From Phaeosaccion multiseriatum (taxonomy: Eukaryota; Ochrophyta, other classes), in the NCBI GenBank assembly GCA_965112735.1, contig OZ218954.1:1984001-2048000 (forward strand): 64,000 bases of DNA, read 5' to 3'. The notes under the pieces were generated by a model. The model was given only the letters and a program-made list of their open reading frames with translations. It was not told where the DNA came from and made no database searches. Shown one piece after another: positions 1 through 11,925 of this stretch; position 1 is the stretch's first letter, and every line of letters starts with the position of its first letter. The translations under genes were made by a program, and so were the position numbers.

Positions 1-23
1 TGTGCATTGGGACGTGCCCTTAG

Positions 24-2854
24 AATCTAAGCTCTGGGAAGGTCCATGTGCAGGGCTTCCTCCAGCAAGTGGCCGCTCTAAATCCCACAGGGTGAGTCAG
101 CAGAGAGTATGAGGGGAGGGCAGTTCAAGCAGTCAGCGAGGGAGGGAAAAGAGGCGACCACGAGTGGACTTCACACAAAGAGAGACAGTGAGAGGGCGAC
201 TCTCTCCCATGTTGCAAGTGTGGTGTGGTATTTTCCCTTCCTCTGACCTTTCCTTTCCTCCTCATCTCTCGTCTGGCTGGCCTACAGCATGGGTGTCCCC
301 GGTATCAAGCCCAGCAAGAACGGGCTACTCATGCCCAAGGATTCAGGTGTGACCCACTCCGACGACGACCTACAGGACCCTTCCCTCGTGGACCCTTGGT
401 AAGAGAGGGGACGGGCGGGTATCGGGTACACCGGGAGCGAATGCTTGTTGTTGCGCGAAGAAGCTGCGAGGGCCTGCTTGTGGGAGAGTCCTTGCTTGTG
501 TGTGGCATGTGGCATCGTATTGTGTTTCAGGAGGAGGCCGCTGGAGTGGGAGAGAGGCCCTTGGACGATAAGACGCCCGGGCTGGTACTGAAACTGAAAC
601 TGAAACTGAAACCGGAACCGAAACTGCCACTTTCTTATTCTCTTGTACTCACCAACAGGGTGCCGTCCTGGATGCACAAACGTGAGCCGCGGCACTACGA
701 CACATCGATGCAGCAGGCTGCCGCGATACACTTCCCCAACTCTGACCAAAGCGTGCGGCTGCTCACGCACTACTACACGTTTGTGGCCAACACAGACAGA
801 AAGAGGAACAACCTCATGCTCCGGACGATGCGGGACACTCTGCATTATGATGATAAGCTCTTCTGCAAAGCCAGCCAGGTATATGGGCAAGGGAGGGGGA
901 GCAGGGAGGGAGGGAGGGAGGGAGGGGGCCGGCCCAAGCCACTTTCAGTTTCAGTTCCACAGCCTTGTGAAGGAGTCGGCGAGGCAGGCGGGGAAGAGAG
1001 GGGCTCTGGTGTCCACTGCTTTGGGTCTGCTGTGGGAAACTGTTGGGCAGTGACCATTCATTATCTCGTCGTCCTCCTGTGCTTCTGCTGCTGTTGCTGC
1101 TTTGGTAGATCATATCGCTGCTGAAGGAGGATGCTGCGGATGGAAGCTTCAGCACATTCCACGTGCGAAGAGGGGATTTTCTGAAGGCAATGAAGATGGC
1201 CGTCAAGTCGGGGGAGAAGTTTTTCTCAATGTCCAAAAAGTACCTCAATGTGAGTGAGAGAAAGTCCCCACTCTGTCTGCGCGCTCTCTCTCTCTTTCTC
1301 TTTGACACCGACCGTCGGAAGGAGCCAAAAAGAGGGGTCCAGCAAGAGAGCCGACGAGGGAGGGTGGGGGGGGGGGGGCACAGAAAGGCGATGGCGCTGG
1401 TAGGCGACGCTGCCGCCTTCCAGTGCCATCTCCCAAGGGCGAGAGGACGTGGGTGGCTCACCAAGGGGTGGGCGGGTGTCAGGACAAGGGGTGGGTGGAT
1501 GTCAGGACAGGGCGGGGGGCTGAACAGCTCGTGTTTGCCCTTTGACCCCCGTCTCGGCTTCTCCGTGCTTCTCCCCCGCCCTCCCCGCCCCCTTCCCCTA
1601 CTGCCTTCCCCTGCCTTCTCCTATGGAGCCATGGGTGTGAAACCGGGCGTTGTCTCTTGGTACATGCATGCATTTTCTCAACACCCACCCCATCCATCTA
1701 CCAACCAACCAACCAATCAACCAACCAGACAACCCACGAACCAACCAACAAACCAACCAACCAATCAACCAACCAGACAACCAACCAACCAACCAACCAA
1801 TCAACCAACCACCCAATCAACCAACCAGACAACCAACCACTCAACCAGACAACCAACCACTCAACCAGAAAACAAGACAACCAACCAACCAATCAACCAA
1901 CCAACCATCCAACCAACCAACCCACCCACCCACCCACCTACCGACCCCTGCAGGAGGGCGAGTTGATCTACATTGCCACCGATGAGAAGAACTCCTCGTA
2001 CTTCGACCCCTTCCGCGAGCGATACACCTTGCGCTTCCTTGGCGACTACTTCGAGAGGGCGGGCTTATCGGAGGTAGATCCCGACCACATCTCCTTCATT
2101 GACAGCATCGTGGCGGCGCACGGGCGCACCTTTACAGGCACTTACTGGAGTACCTTCTCCTCCTACATTATGCGGATGCGGGGCTTCTACAACTACCCCC
2201 CGGAGAGCAGCTGGTGAGTGAGAGAGGGAGGGAAGGAGGGAGTGACGGAGTGAGTGAGTGATTGAGTGCGTGAGTGAGTGCGTGAGTGAGTGAGTGGCTG
2301 AGTGAGGAAGGGAGGGACTGAATGAGGAAGGGAGGGAATGAGTGAGGGAGGGCGTGGGTTGGTCGAATCCGTAGTAGATGTATGTGGTTCTATCCATCCG
2401 TACACCCGCTCCAACCCTTTGTAGATTGGTGCGTACTTAAACGAAAGGGAGGCCACGTATAGCAAGGAAGCGTGTATGTTCAGTGGCGGATAGGCTTGGC
2501 CGCTTTGTTCTGCCGAGCGGAGGCACTCTTGCCTGTTTTGTCTGTTTTATCTTCCCTCCGTGGACGAAAAGAACACCACACCGCTTGTAGTCTTCACTCG
2601 TTTCCGTATTCCACCTTTTTGAGCTCCCTTCTCCCGTCCCTGTCCCACCCACTCACCCATTGACGTATGACACACCTACCCATTGGCATACTACACCTCC
2701 AATTGGCAGGTACTTCGAAGTCAACAACCAAAAGCGTATGCACTCCTTCGAATGGCCCGAGCCGCCCTTTTGGTTCCAGGAGTGGCGCTTCGGATGGGAA
2801 GACATCGACGAGGTTCCTCCTGAGCCCGCGCGCTCTGCATATGCCCTCACTTAG
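24..2854 (+). CDS. GDP-fucose protein O-fucosyltransferase-like protein, 3' part
   Basis: The family transfers fucose from GDP-fucose to protein (or glycan) in the secretory pathway. Visible exons are 24-91, 288-398, 659-878, 1109-1249, 1954-2213 and 2710-2854; the phases agree across all joins and give 314 codons before the TAG. Motifs seen are FHVRRGDF (the Arg-rich GDP-fucose-binding motif of the O-FucT fold) in exon 4, and IATDE plus [16 protein letters not shown] in exon 5, both typical of the C-terminal half of this superfamily. Bases 1-23 look like the end of an intron (CCCTTAG), so the start codon, signal anchor and N-terminal half lie left of the window. Which subfamily (POFUT1, POFUT2 or plant-like) cannot be decided from this part. 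Confidence 0.85.
1699..1945. repeat. Intronic CCAACCAA(T) tandem tract
   Basis: Imperfect tandem copies of CCAA / CCAATCAA fill the 3' half of the 704-base intron before exon 5 of the O-fucosyltransferase-like gene. Reading frames through it give only Pro-Thr-Asn-Gln repeats and are not genes. Confidence 0.9.
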
Positions 2855-3394
2855 CGAAGAGAGAGAGGGCCGCACATCGGAGGGGACAGCCCTGGCTCGC
2901 CCCCCCCCTCCCCTTCCCCTTCCCCTTCCCCTTGGGCCGTCTTGTGTGCACTTTGTCGACGAAGAAACGCGGGGATAGCATTTGGGAGGAGGCCCACAAC
3001 CACACAGAGCAGGGGAGGAGCGAGATGCGGCGGTTCCACAGGAGAGGCTCAGCATCAGAGAACAAGCAGCCTTAAATAGCCTATACCCCTCTTCGCCCCC
3101 GGGAGGGCTGGGTGTGGAGGGTGACAACGTGTGGTGGAGTGTTGCTCCGCTTCAACTCTCCACTTCCTAGGGCCAGAGCAGGCGGACGGGGTGGGGGTTA
3201 CGAGAGGGGTACGTGGGGGTTACGTGAGGGTTTACGCCTCTCTGACTGACGACGATATGCGCCGTGCGGCTTCTCCACACGGCAACAGTCGTGCAGCTCC
3301 AAGGAAGCTTCTTTCGGGACATGCACGGTGTAAGCTTATACTGCACGTGGGGACATCGACTGGGCAAGCAGCAGCACAGAGCAAAGGTGCAAAG
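2855..3394. other. 3' flank of the O-fucosyltransferase-like gene
   Basis: I see no gene here. The stretch after the stop codon is GA- and C-rich at first, with a short (CCCCTT)n run near 2905-2935. No reading frame shows recognisable protein content, and no clear polyadenylation signal was identified. Confidence 0.5.
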
Positions 3395-3530
3395 GGCCAC
3401 TACAGGACACTTACAGGGCAACTACCGGGCACCTACAGGGCAAGCTGTACAGAGCAACAACAGGGCAACTACAGGGCACCTACAGGGAAACTACGGGGCA
3501 ACAACAGGGCACCTGCAGAGCGAGCTGTAC
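3395..3530. repeat. Degenerate short tandem repeat (ACCTACAGGGCA-like)
   Basis: About ten imperfect units of roughly 12 bases, with the variants ACCTACAGGGCA, AACTACAGGGCA and AACAACAGGGCA. A longer-order duplication brings back a GAGCTGTACAGAG-like segment. The tract is intergenic. Confidence 0.8.
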
Positions 3531-3777
3531 AGAGGGAGGGCCAAGGACTCTGCCGTGCATTCCTGTGGGGGGGGGGCGTGCGTGCGTTTGGGGAGCAGCG
3601 ATGATCTCTGCACGCACACGAGCAGCCCCAGGCTGTGTAGACAGGCACTCGGCGGCCTCAAGAGCCTTCGCTGGTCCGTTGGGGTGGTCCGACGCGTATC
3701 CTTCCTGCCGTCCTTCACTGAAGTAATCGACGCCGCAACACGCGTCTTCGAGGTTAGCGGAGAGAGCTTGTCTGGTA

Positions 3778-4017
3778 TGAGCAGGGCAGATAGAAACGAG
3801 GTGTGTGAAAGCCTTACGTGAGCCTTACATAAGCCTTAGATCGTATGAGCAGGGCAGACCGGAGGTGTGTGGAAGCCTTACATAAGAAATACATAAGCCT
3901 TACATCGTGTGAGTAGGGCAGACCTGAGTTGTGTGGAGCCTTACATAAGCCTTACATAGCATGGGCAGAGGGCAGACAGGAGGTGTGCTGAAGCCTTACC
4001 TAAGCCTTACATCGCAC
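3778..4017. repeat. Four-copy tandem repeat of about 65 bases
   Basis: Four adjacent units begin GT(A/G)TGAG(C/T)AGGGCAGA and end in one or two copies of GCCTTACATAA and GCCTTACATC. They start near 3778, 3844, 3908 and 3960. The array stops about 165 bases upstream of the start codon of the next gene, so it lies in that gene's probable promoter or 5' UTR. Confidence 0.85.
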
Positions 4018-4180
4018 GGCTCGGAGCGGCGGCGAATGCTTTAACGAGGGAAGGGAGGAGAGGCGCTTAAGGTCCTTCCACTTTTTCGCTTGTGTGGTGT
4101 AACTGTACCGCCGTCGGATACGCGGAAGTAATTAATTCCCGATCCCATTTGCCTCAACTTTCATTCCCCACGTAGAGAAC

Positions 4181-6458
4181 ATGCTGCTGCATGGGCTCGG
4201 GAAGGCTGCTACTGCGGTTACGCTTCTGCTACTTGGGGTATTGACGCACAACCGCCTACTGTGCGAGGCACACGTACACAGCATCGAGAATGAGCAGCAG
4301 CAGGGCAGCACGAAAGCGGCTGCTGCTGCGGATCCAGATCCGAGGTGCGACGAGGCGAATACTCATAACTCTTGGGGGGTCCACAACAACTGCACACCCG
4401 TGTTCGACTACATCAACGACACCGGTCGGCCCAGGCCCGAGCCTTCCTTCCCGATGGTGTGGACATCACAGTGGACCATGTATATCGTAAACACTCCTGA
4501 ACAAGGCTGTGGCGACGCCAGCAAGAGAACGCCGTGGGTGGAGCACCCGCCGCCGTACAATAATCCTCCACAGAGTCTGGACCCGTCCGAGTACCGTCGC
4601 TCCAGAGGCACAAGCTTCTACGACAACACCTACCGCGGCGGTGCCGGAGCGATGATGGAGTACTATGGCGACAATCAGTGCTTGCCCATCTTTCCCCTGC
4701 TGGCCAACAACTTTTCGTGCGCCTTCGTCTCTATTGGCGATGTGGCCTACTTTCTGGACTACGGCACACAGAGCGTCCATCCAACGGAGAACGGAGCTCT
4801 GCCTCCGACCGACATTGCCACCGCCAACCCTGTGTGCTGCCTCTTCTCCAGTTTCAACCACGCGCCTCGACCTGATTTCATCAAGCATCTGCCGTACCGC
4901 CCGGAGAGCAACAGCATCGGCGACATCAACTCCTACCACAAGACGATTGAAGGGCCTGACATCCTCTTTGGGTACAACTTCTACAAGGGAGAAGTGAGCA
5001 GCAGCAACGACGCCTTTCCCGGGAACTACTCATTGCCGCACTCCTTCATGTTCTCAGGTTACCCCATTGACCCTCCGGGTGCCCCCATCGTAAGCCAGAA
5101 CTACGAGAACTTCCGTGTGGAGCAGCCAGACCCTGACCTTTGGGCGTCTATAGAGAAGTACTGCGGTCAACAGGAGGAGACACTTCAAAAGTGCCGACTA
5201 ATGCCGGAGAAGGGTCCCGGCGAGCGCCCAACACGAGGAGATGTCTGTCCGGTGTGCGTGTACGACGATTCATTGTCTTATCAAGGTGACGACTTGGCCA
5301 GCGACTCGAGGGCGGTGACGGATAAGGGGTTAGCGCATGGTGTCCCTGTGCAAGTGAAGGTACCACCTCATCGCCGATCCGCCATGGGCGAGTGGTTCTA
5401 CATGCCCAGCAACGGAAGCAGCGAGGATGGGCATCTGCCGCAGTTCGACAAGATGAACGTGTCTGCGCCCAAGCATGGCTGGGCGGACGACTCTCCTCAC
5501 GATTGGCACGGCTTTCACACCCAGTGGTCGAATCTCACTGGCTGTGTGACTCACGTCGGGGTGGGTTTACGCCGAAAAGACTCCAAGGTGTTTATGGCCT
5601 CCAGACTGAGCCTACCTCAGTCCTCCCGGCAGTGTAGCCCCATTGGAGAGGCATTGCACAACACAGAAGTCTATTCTGGTGTCATGGCCTTGACTGGATC
5701 CTTCCTCATCGGAGGAGCGGAGGCTACCGGAGGAGCGATGGTAAGAAGCAAGTGGAGCGACTGCTGTAGCCAGCCACAAACTCACTTACCCAATTGCTTC
5801 TTGATCATTCCTGTCCCTAAACAACACTCGACCATCAGGTAACCAGCGAGAGTGTATCTGAATACGAGAAGGAACGATCCGAAGTCCTCGTAGTGACCGT
5901 GAACTTCTCCTCGAGCGGCGGCAGCAACAACGACAGCACTGAGAGTGAGACCCTGGCCGGGACCTTCTCCGCCACCGTCGACGGTGCTCCCTACCAGCTT
6001 ATCATCAAAGACACGCGTCCCGGGGCGTATCATCTAACCTGGTCTCCCAACCATGACGGGACTGGCGCCGAGAAAGGTCCCACTTTTGAAGGCCCAGGTG
6101 TTGCCGACAGCGATAAGCGTAACTGTACGACCAGGTTGGTAACAACTCTTGTTTTGTGGATGTTGTGATGGAATTATGTGAGTTTGCTTTGCTGCTGGTT
6201 CCTGGCGTGGTGACGCCAAGGGATGAGAGAGGTTACCTCTGGAGCATGAGGGGGACGCAGTAGGGTCTATGTGAGTGGGGGGAGTCATGTGGATGCGTGT
6301 CGTGAGAACCTTTCCAGGCATGAGGCAAGGCTCCAGAATAAGACTGTGCTCGTCACTGATTCATCTCACTTTTCCCCATTCGCCCCTTGCTTTGTTGCTT
6401 CCCCCGTCGCGTGACCTTCTCCTCCCAACAGCCTCGTTTCATCCTTCGTAGCGCGAGG

Positions 6459-6499
<41 letters not shown>

Positions 6500-9470
6500 G
6501 AGGAGGAGGAGGAGAGGAGGGGAAAAGCGAAGGATTGCCGGAGCTGGTCATGTGGGACTTTGGGCGCTTTAGTAAGGTCCTGGGCGTGCAAGTGGCGGGT
6601 GACGGTGGCCCTGCTAGGAATAGCACGGAGGTGCTCCGCAAGTTCCGCATCAGCGGCAGAGAGGGCATCATTGAAGCTCTGAACGAAGCAGCCGCCCTTG
6701 AACAGATGCTCATGGTGCAGTACTTATTCGCGGCGTGCTCTATTCGCATCGACTACCGGGACGAGCAGGGCATTTCTCTGACCGAGCAGGGGCGTCGTGC
6801 AGAAAAGAGTCGCGAGTGGAAGCGGATCATCTTGAAGGTCGCGCAGCAGGAGATGAGACATTTGGCGTACGTGCTCAACCTCCTAACGGCAGTGGTGAGT
6901 GGTGGAGTGAGTGAGCGAGGGAGGGAGGGAGGGGCGGAGGGGCGGAGGGAGGAGGGAGGGAGGGGGGGACGGAGCGAGGGAGCGAGGGAGGGAGGGAGGG
7001 AAGGAGGGAGCGAGGGAGGGAGGGAGCGAGGGAGGGAGGGAGGGAGGGAGGGAGGGAGGGAGGGAGGGAGGGAGGGAGGGAGGGAGGGAGGGAGGGAGGG
7101 AGGGAGGGAGGGAGGGAGGGAGGGAGGGAGGGAGGGAGGGAGGGAGGGAGGGAGGGAGGGAGGGAGGGTGAGAGTGATTGAATGAGTCATTGGAGTGCGG
7201 AAGGGGGCTGAAAAATGGGCAGGTAGTAGTAGAAGTATATGTCTCCATGCCGCAGCACAACAGCCCTCCTGCTCCATAGGGAACCATTGCCTTACCAATT
7301 TGCCTCTGCTGCGTTTGTGTGTATCCCGCGATGGAATAGGGAGGGGCCCCCAATCTGCAGCCCCCGAATCTGCCGGTGCTGAACCGCTTCTATCAGACCG
7401 AGCAAGGTGGAGAAGGGATTCCCATGACCCTCGAGCACTTCTCCCCCGAGACTTTGAAACGATTCATTCTCTTTGAATCTCAGGTGTGTCAGTGAGCGAG
7501 CGAGAGAGAGAGGCAGGGGAGGGGAGAGGAGGGGTTGCCGCATGAACTCGCCAATATCCAATGCCTTGAAACGAACTCTCACCTACCATCTACTCTACTC
7601 ACGCTGGTTGATACACACGCACGCACGCACGCACGCACACACTCACACAGGGGCCCGAGGTCGCTCACGAGATTTCTGCTACCCCCGCACCAACGGAAGG
7701 CGTTGCTGCCTTCGGTCTACCAACGGAACGCTTTGCTGCCTTCGGTCTGCTCCCTCCATCGTACCGAGGTGCTGGCAATCAGCCCCTGTACAACTCTGTG
7801 GCTGACCTGTACACGTGCATATATGGCGCCATGGAAGACATGGGAGAAGAGAATGCATTCTTGGCCAACAACCAGCTGCACTTACAGAGCGGGCTGGGCA
7901 GAGGGGCCGTAACCGGTACCAAGGGGGTTCCGTTCGTCATCACAACCCTCGCTGAGGCATACACTGCCATAACCGCAGTCGTGGAGCAGGGCGAGGGTGG
8001 AAGCATGTCCGACCCTACTTCACACTTGGCGCAGTTTCTCAAGGTTTACCGTGAGGTGCAGGAGGAGAACTTCACCGCGGCCTACCCTGTTGTGCCCAAC
8101 CCCCATGTCCGTGTCCTCCCTAAGGGGATAGGTGTGCCAGGTAAGCTTCTCCCCGCGTGGTGGTGGTGGTGGTGGTGGTGGTACGTGATAGTCTATCTAC
8201 GGATGCACATAGACTTGTAGGTACACGCACTCACACACACAAGCACGCATACACACACACATACACGTGCGCGCAGACACACGCACACGCACGCACACAC
8301 ACACACGTACACGCACACACACGCACACACATATACAGCAGTATGAAACTTCGTTCCTCCCCCCTCCACCTCTCTCTTGTGAGAAGGGCGCTTTTGCTAG
8401 CTTGACACCTCCGCCCGTGATTAACGCCAGCAGAAAGCACACCTTCTCACACACACTCTGTGCATCCGTCTCCCTCAAACGCTTGCACGCACGCACACAC
8501 ACCCACGCCCGCACACACGCCCCATGCTCAGCAAACACCACTTTCATCTCCTCCCTGCTGGATGAAGGACGATCCTACCGAGCCATGGTCCTCTTCAACG
8601 GCGCCTACAGCCTGGTCCTCAAGTGGCTGTACCAAATCTTCGCGCTCACTGGATCTGTCGTGGAGCGGGACACTGTGGCCTCTCTTGCGCTCTTCCCCTA
8701 CATGTCCGAAGTAATCATGCCTCTTGGTGACTGGCTGGCGAAGCAGAGAACGGCGCCCGGCACAGGCGTTAACCTCGGCCCTTCCTTCGAGCTGCCGGCC
8801 TTTAAGAACGTCCAGACCCCCAGCACCACCGCGTCTTTCGCCGTCTCGCTCGAGGCCCTGACCAATCTGCGCGCCGACTGCTTGCAGGTTCTGTAACGGC
8901 TCTTATCCCTTGTTGCTTACTGCTTGCTGCGTGCACCTGCTGCAGCAAACAAATGAACCACCCGCCCGCTCCCGGACCCCCACCCCCCCCACCCCCCACC
9001 CCGCCTGCTACCCTCCTTCTACCTGCCGCCCTCCCTCACGCAGGTGGCCAAGCTGTTCAACTCGTCGGAAGTACAAGGTGTCGCGGAAGGAATTCGTCTC
9101 ATCCACGACGAGCTGCAGGCTAGAGTACTCTCCGCTGGCGGTTTCAACTTGGCTACGTGGAAGTACGATCAGTATTTATGGGATCACAGTTACAGCGAGG
9201 CTGTGGATAGATACGAAAAACTCCCTGACAAGCCTCCTGTGGTCCACGAAGGCGAGGACAATGTGTTGGCTGTCAGATTCAGCGGATGGGCACTGGCAAG
9301 GCTCGCCTCCGACCCGGTGCGTGGCTGGTGGGGGCAGTGGTGTGTTGTGTTGTGGTGCTCGCGCATCGGTGCTTATTAGGTGGTCAGCAGGCGTTTCTGG
9401 GCAGTGGGTTGGGGTATGGTGCCTGGTCTTGCTTGCAGCAATATTCGTACCGCACACGCACGCACACACA

Positions 9471-9548
<78 letters not shown>

Positions 9549-10498
9549 TGAATGAGCACAAGCACAATTGAACTAAAGATGAACCTGACGAACGTGATGT
9601 GTGATGCTATCTATGTGCCACGAACAACTTTCAGGACTCATCCAATCACCCTCGTGGCGTCTCCGGAAACGCCTTCGCTTTCGGCAACGAGCCGGACCTC
9701 GACCGTATCATTCGCTTCCAGCTCGACCCCTCCGAACGAACCCTTTTGCAGCGTGAGCTCTGCATGGACGTGGGGGTCTACGTTCGGAACGCATCCATTC
9801 GTAATGGCAACGACACCGTTGTGGTCGAGCACTTACTCGGGGCCAGCGTGGATGTCCTGGGCAAGCCGACGTTTGTCGGCATCAATCACGTCATCGCTCA
9901 GGATGGGTTGGAGCCGGTCGATCCGTTCCACTTGTCCATAGAGAGCAAGGATCACGCACGGGTGCTGTCACGCTCTACTCGTGACTCGCCCCCCATGACC
10001 AAGATGAGTCCACTTGAGCGGGCAGGCTGTGGTCGCTTTCCCGTGGGTGTGAGCCTCGGTAACTACCCGGCCATCGTCGCAGAGGCCAACAAAGTCACCA
10101 ACCCGCCGCTGCCTGAAGATGCAGATAAGTACTGGCCTACGCGTATCGACCATCTGAATAAAACCCTGCAGAACGCGGACAAAGGCGGACAAGGAATCAG
10201 CAGCGACAGCGTTGCCATGTTGTCGGCGCGCTTGTTCGACTTGGACACACGCATGGGCGACAGGGGCTCAACGCGCACGCGTCGTCTTCAGTTCAAGCTT
10301 GACTTTGAACACCTGCTGTCTGGAGAGGGACGGGACAGCGGGGTGGTGAAAAAAAGTAGCATGTTTGGTCGTGGTGATGTGGAAAAGGTGGAGCTGGTGA
10401 GGCCCTGGAGAGTGAAGTACTCTATGTCGATGTACGATACAGACTGCCTCACCTTCTTCGTCAATGGCACCTTGCTGATCCCGTTGCCTGCTGCCTGA
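4181..10498 (+). CDS. Secreted multidomain protein with VioB/RebD-type ferritin-like domain (PF12902-like)
   Basis: Eight exons (4181-5740, 5839-6134, 6432-6894, 7340-7483, 7651-8140, 8532-8887, 9044-9316, 9635-10498) close to 1,481 residues. The N-terminus is a plausible signal peptide (hydrophobic core ATAVTLLLLGVL). A Cys-rich, N-glycosylation-site-rich region of about 600 residues follows, which I do not recognise. Exons 3-5 carry the ferritin-like family of iminophenyl-pyruvate dimer synthase (VioB, RebD): ALEQMLMVQYLF, QQEMRHLAYVLNLL, a Pro-Asn-Leu-Pro loop after GGAP, HFSPETLKRFILFE, VVEQGEG and SHLAQF. These Glu and His residues are the likely metal ligands by family analogy. The C-terminal 490 or so residues are unassigned. 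The exon 2 donor (AG|GTTGGT) was chosen because it keeps frame into the Ala-rich start of exon 3; another nearby donor gives a stop. No violacein-type partner genes are seen nearby, so the substrate is unknown. Confidence 0.85.
6905..7170. repeat. Intronic (GGGA)n tract
   Basis: More than 200 bases of GGGA/GGGAGCGA repeats sit directly after the GTGAGT donor of intron 3 of the ferritin-like gene. The G-run spacing could form G-quadruplexes on the sense strand. Long Gly-Arg-Glu and Ser-Leu-Pro frames across it are artefacts of the repeat. Confidence 0.95.
9457..9546. repeat. Intronic (CA)n microsatellite
   Basis: A nearly pure CA repeat in intron 7 of the ferritin-like gene. A second, interrupted CA tract lies at about 8221-8335 in intron 5. 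Confidence 0.95.
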
Positions 10499-10718
10499 CG
10501 AGTGAGTGAGTAATTGGTTCCTCGCTTGTGATTGCCTGAGCCAAGTAGCTAAAAACGTACTTCGCTGCGGACGGCGGAGGGCGTCATGCGCACCACACCC
10601 GACCTCGACCTTTGTGCTTGCTGCAGCAGCAACTGTTACATGGAGAGTTGGTATAATTGTTTCTTTTTTTTAATTAAAATTAAAAAATTAAACTGATTAA
10701 TTTTAAATTTAATTTCAA

Positions 10719-10950
10719 CAGTCGATTTGCGTAAGAATCGCCCAAATCACCCCCGATACATTTTTTGGACGAACTCCGCGAAATGACGCTGGGATAAGCG
10801 CTATAGCTCTTCGTGTAGCTCTTTGAGATGCCTACCGACACATAGTCTCTTCCCTTCCCTAATTTTCAGCATTTCCGCAGGAGCACTCCCCCTTGCCGCC
10901 CGATCCCTAATTAAACGGGCGATATGGGCGATTCTTACGCAAATCGAGTG
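10719..10950. mobile_element. MITE-like inverted-repeat element, copy 1
   Basis: A 232-base element bounded by inverted repeats of about 30 bases. The left end contains TCGATTTGCGTAAGAATCG and the right end is its reverse complement, followed by GAGTG. It has no coding capacity. The interior segment ATGACGCTGGGATAAGCGCT plus the following GCTCTTCGTGTAGCTC is shared with the copy at 22318-22579. It sits at the edge of a very AT-rich island (about 10660-10718) just past the ferritin-like gene. A target duplication is not clear for this copy. Confidence 0.85.
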
Positions 10951-11454
10951 TCATTTAATGATTCATATAACTTGTTAGAAGATGAAAGCTGCGTCGTCAT
11001 ACAATACACACAATTGGACAGGTCAATGTAGAGGTCTTGATGTGATGTCCTCCTCCTCCTCCTCCTCCTCCTCCTCTTGGATCTTGTTCTTACTTTAATT
11101 GATCACTGCATGAAACCTACCGTTGGGCCAAATGGCATCAATCAGAGCATCTAGCACCAAAACTGGGCTATCCCAACACCGCGCTACGCAGGCAGACCGT
11201 TACACCCTCCTCGTTCTGGCGTAACCGATTCTTGCCGTCGCAGAAGGGCGAGAGCGGCTGGGGGCAGTAAACAAGGGTGACTGGATGTGAATCCTTCTTC
11301 TTCCTCGGCGACAATACACCATTTTGAATGCATTCCCCACATGTCTTACACACACCATTACGCTCGCGGATGCCCAGGCCCTCACTCCACTCCGCTCCAC
11401 TCCACTCCACTCCTGCTCCTGCTCCATTCGCCACTCCCCTACCCGCCCATCGGC
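10951..11454. other. Intergenic gap between convergent genes
   Basis: The gap lies between the (+) ferritin-like gene and the (-) ECHDC1-like gene. It holds a short (TCC)n run at about 11049-11076 and nothing else I can assign; the 3' UTRs of both genes presumably end here. Confidence 0.5.
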
Positions 11455-11725
11455 TCACGGGGGCGTGTCTCCCCGCTCAGCTTTCATCTTATGCAACAGT
11501 GCCTGAGCCTTCCTCCTCTCCTTCCTACTCAGCCCTCCGCGTGGCACCCTCTCCCAGGAAGGGGGCAAGGACTCCACCACTTGCTCCGCGCTTTGCGGGA
11601 CTCGCTGCTGACCGTCTGTAGGAGCGAGAGAGAGAGGAGAGGGGTCAGGAGGTGAAGCAAGCGAAGGGGAGGGGGGGGGGGTTGAGAAGAGAAGCGTTGG
11701 CAGAGAGACAGGAAAGGGGAGAGCA

Positions 11726-11756
<31 letters not shown>

Positions 11757-11869
11757 CTGATATAGACACGATACTCAAAGGAGATCCAGAGAGATGTACC
11801 GATACCCCCCTCATTGACCACACCGCAGGATGGAAGGCATCAGGGTGGTTGCTGTCACAGAGTAAGCCA

Positions 11870-11925
<56 letters not shown>

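Noticed and set aside
1598-1985. Open frames rich in Trp-Leu-Val-Gly or Pro-Thr-Asn-Gln
   Set aside because: These come from the CCAA tandem tract inside an intron and show no real protein features.
6753-7353. Long Ser-Leu-Pro and Gly-Arg-Glu open frames on both strands
   Set aside because: They are translations of the intronic GGGA repeat; the real coding frame stops at the GTGAGT donor at 6895.
11833-11862. Possible extra exon of the ECHDC1-like gene between exons 7 and 8
   Set aside because: It has splice-like borders, but every phase either introduces a stop or breaks the frame of the last exon, whereas direct joining of exons 7 and 8 is in frame.
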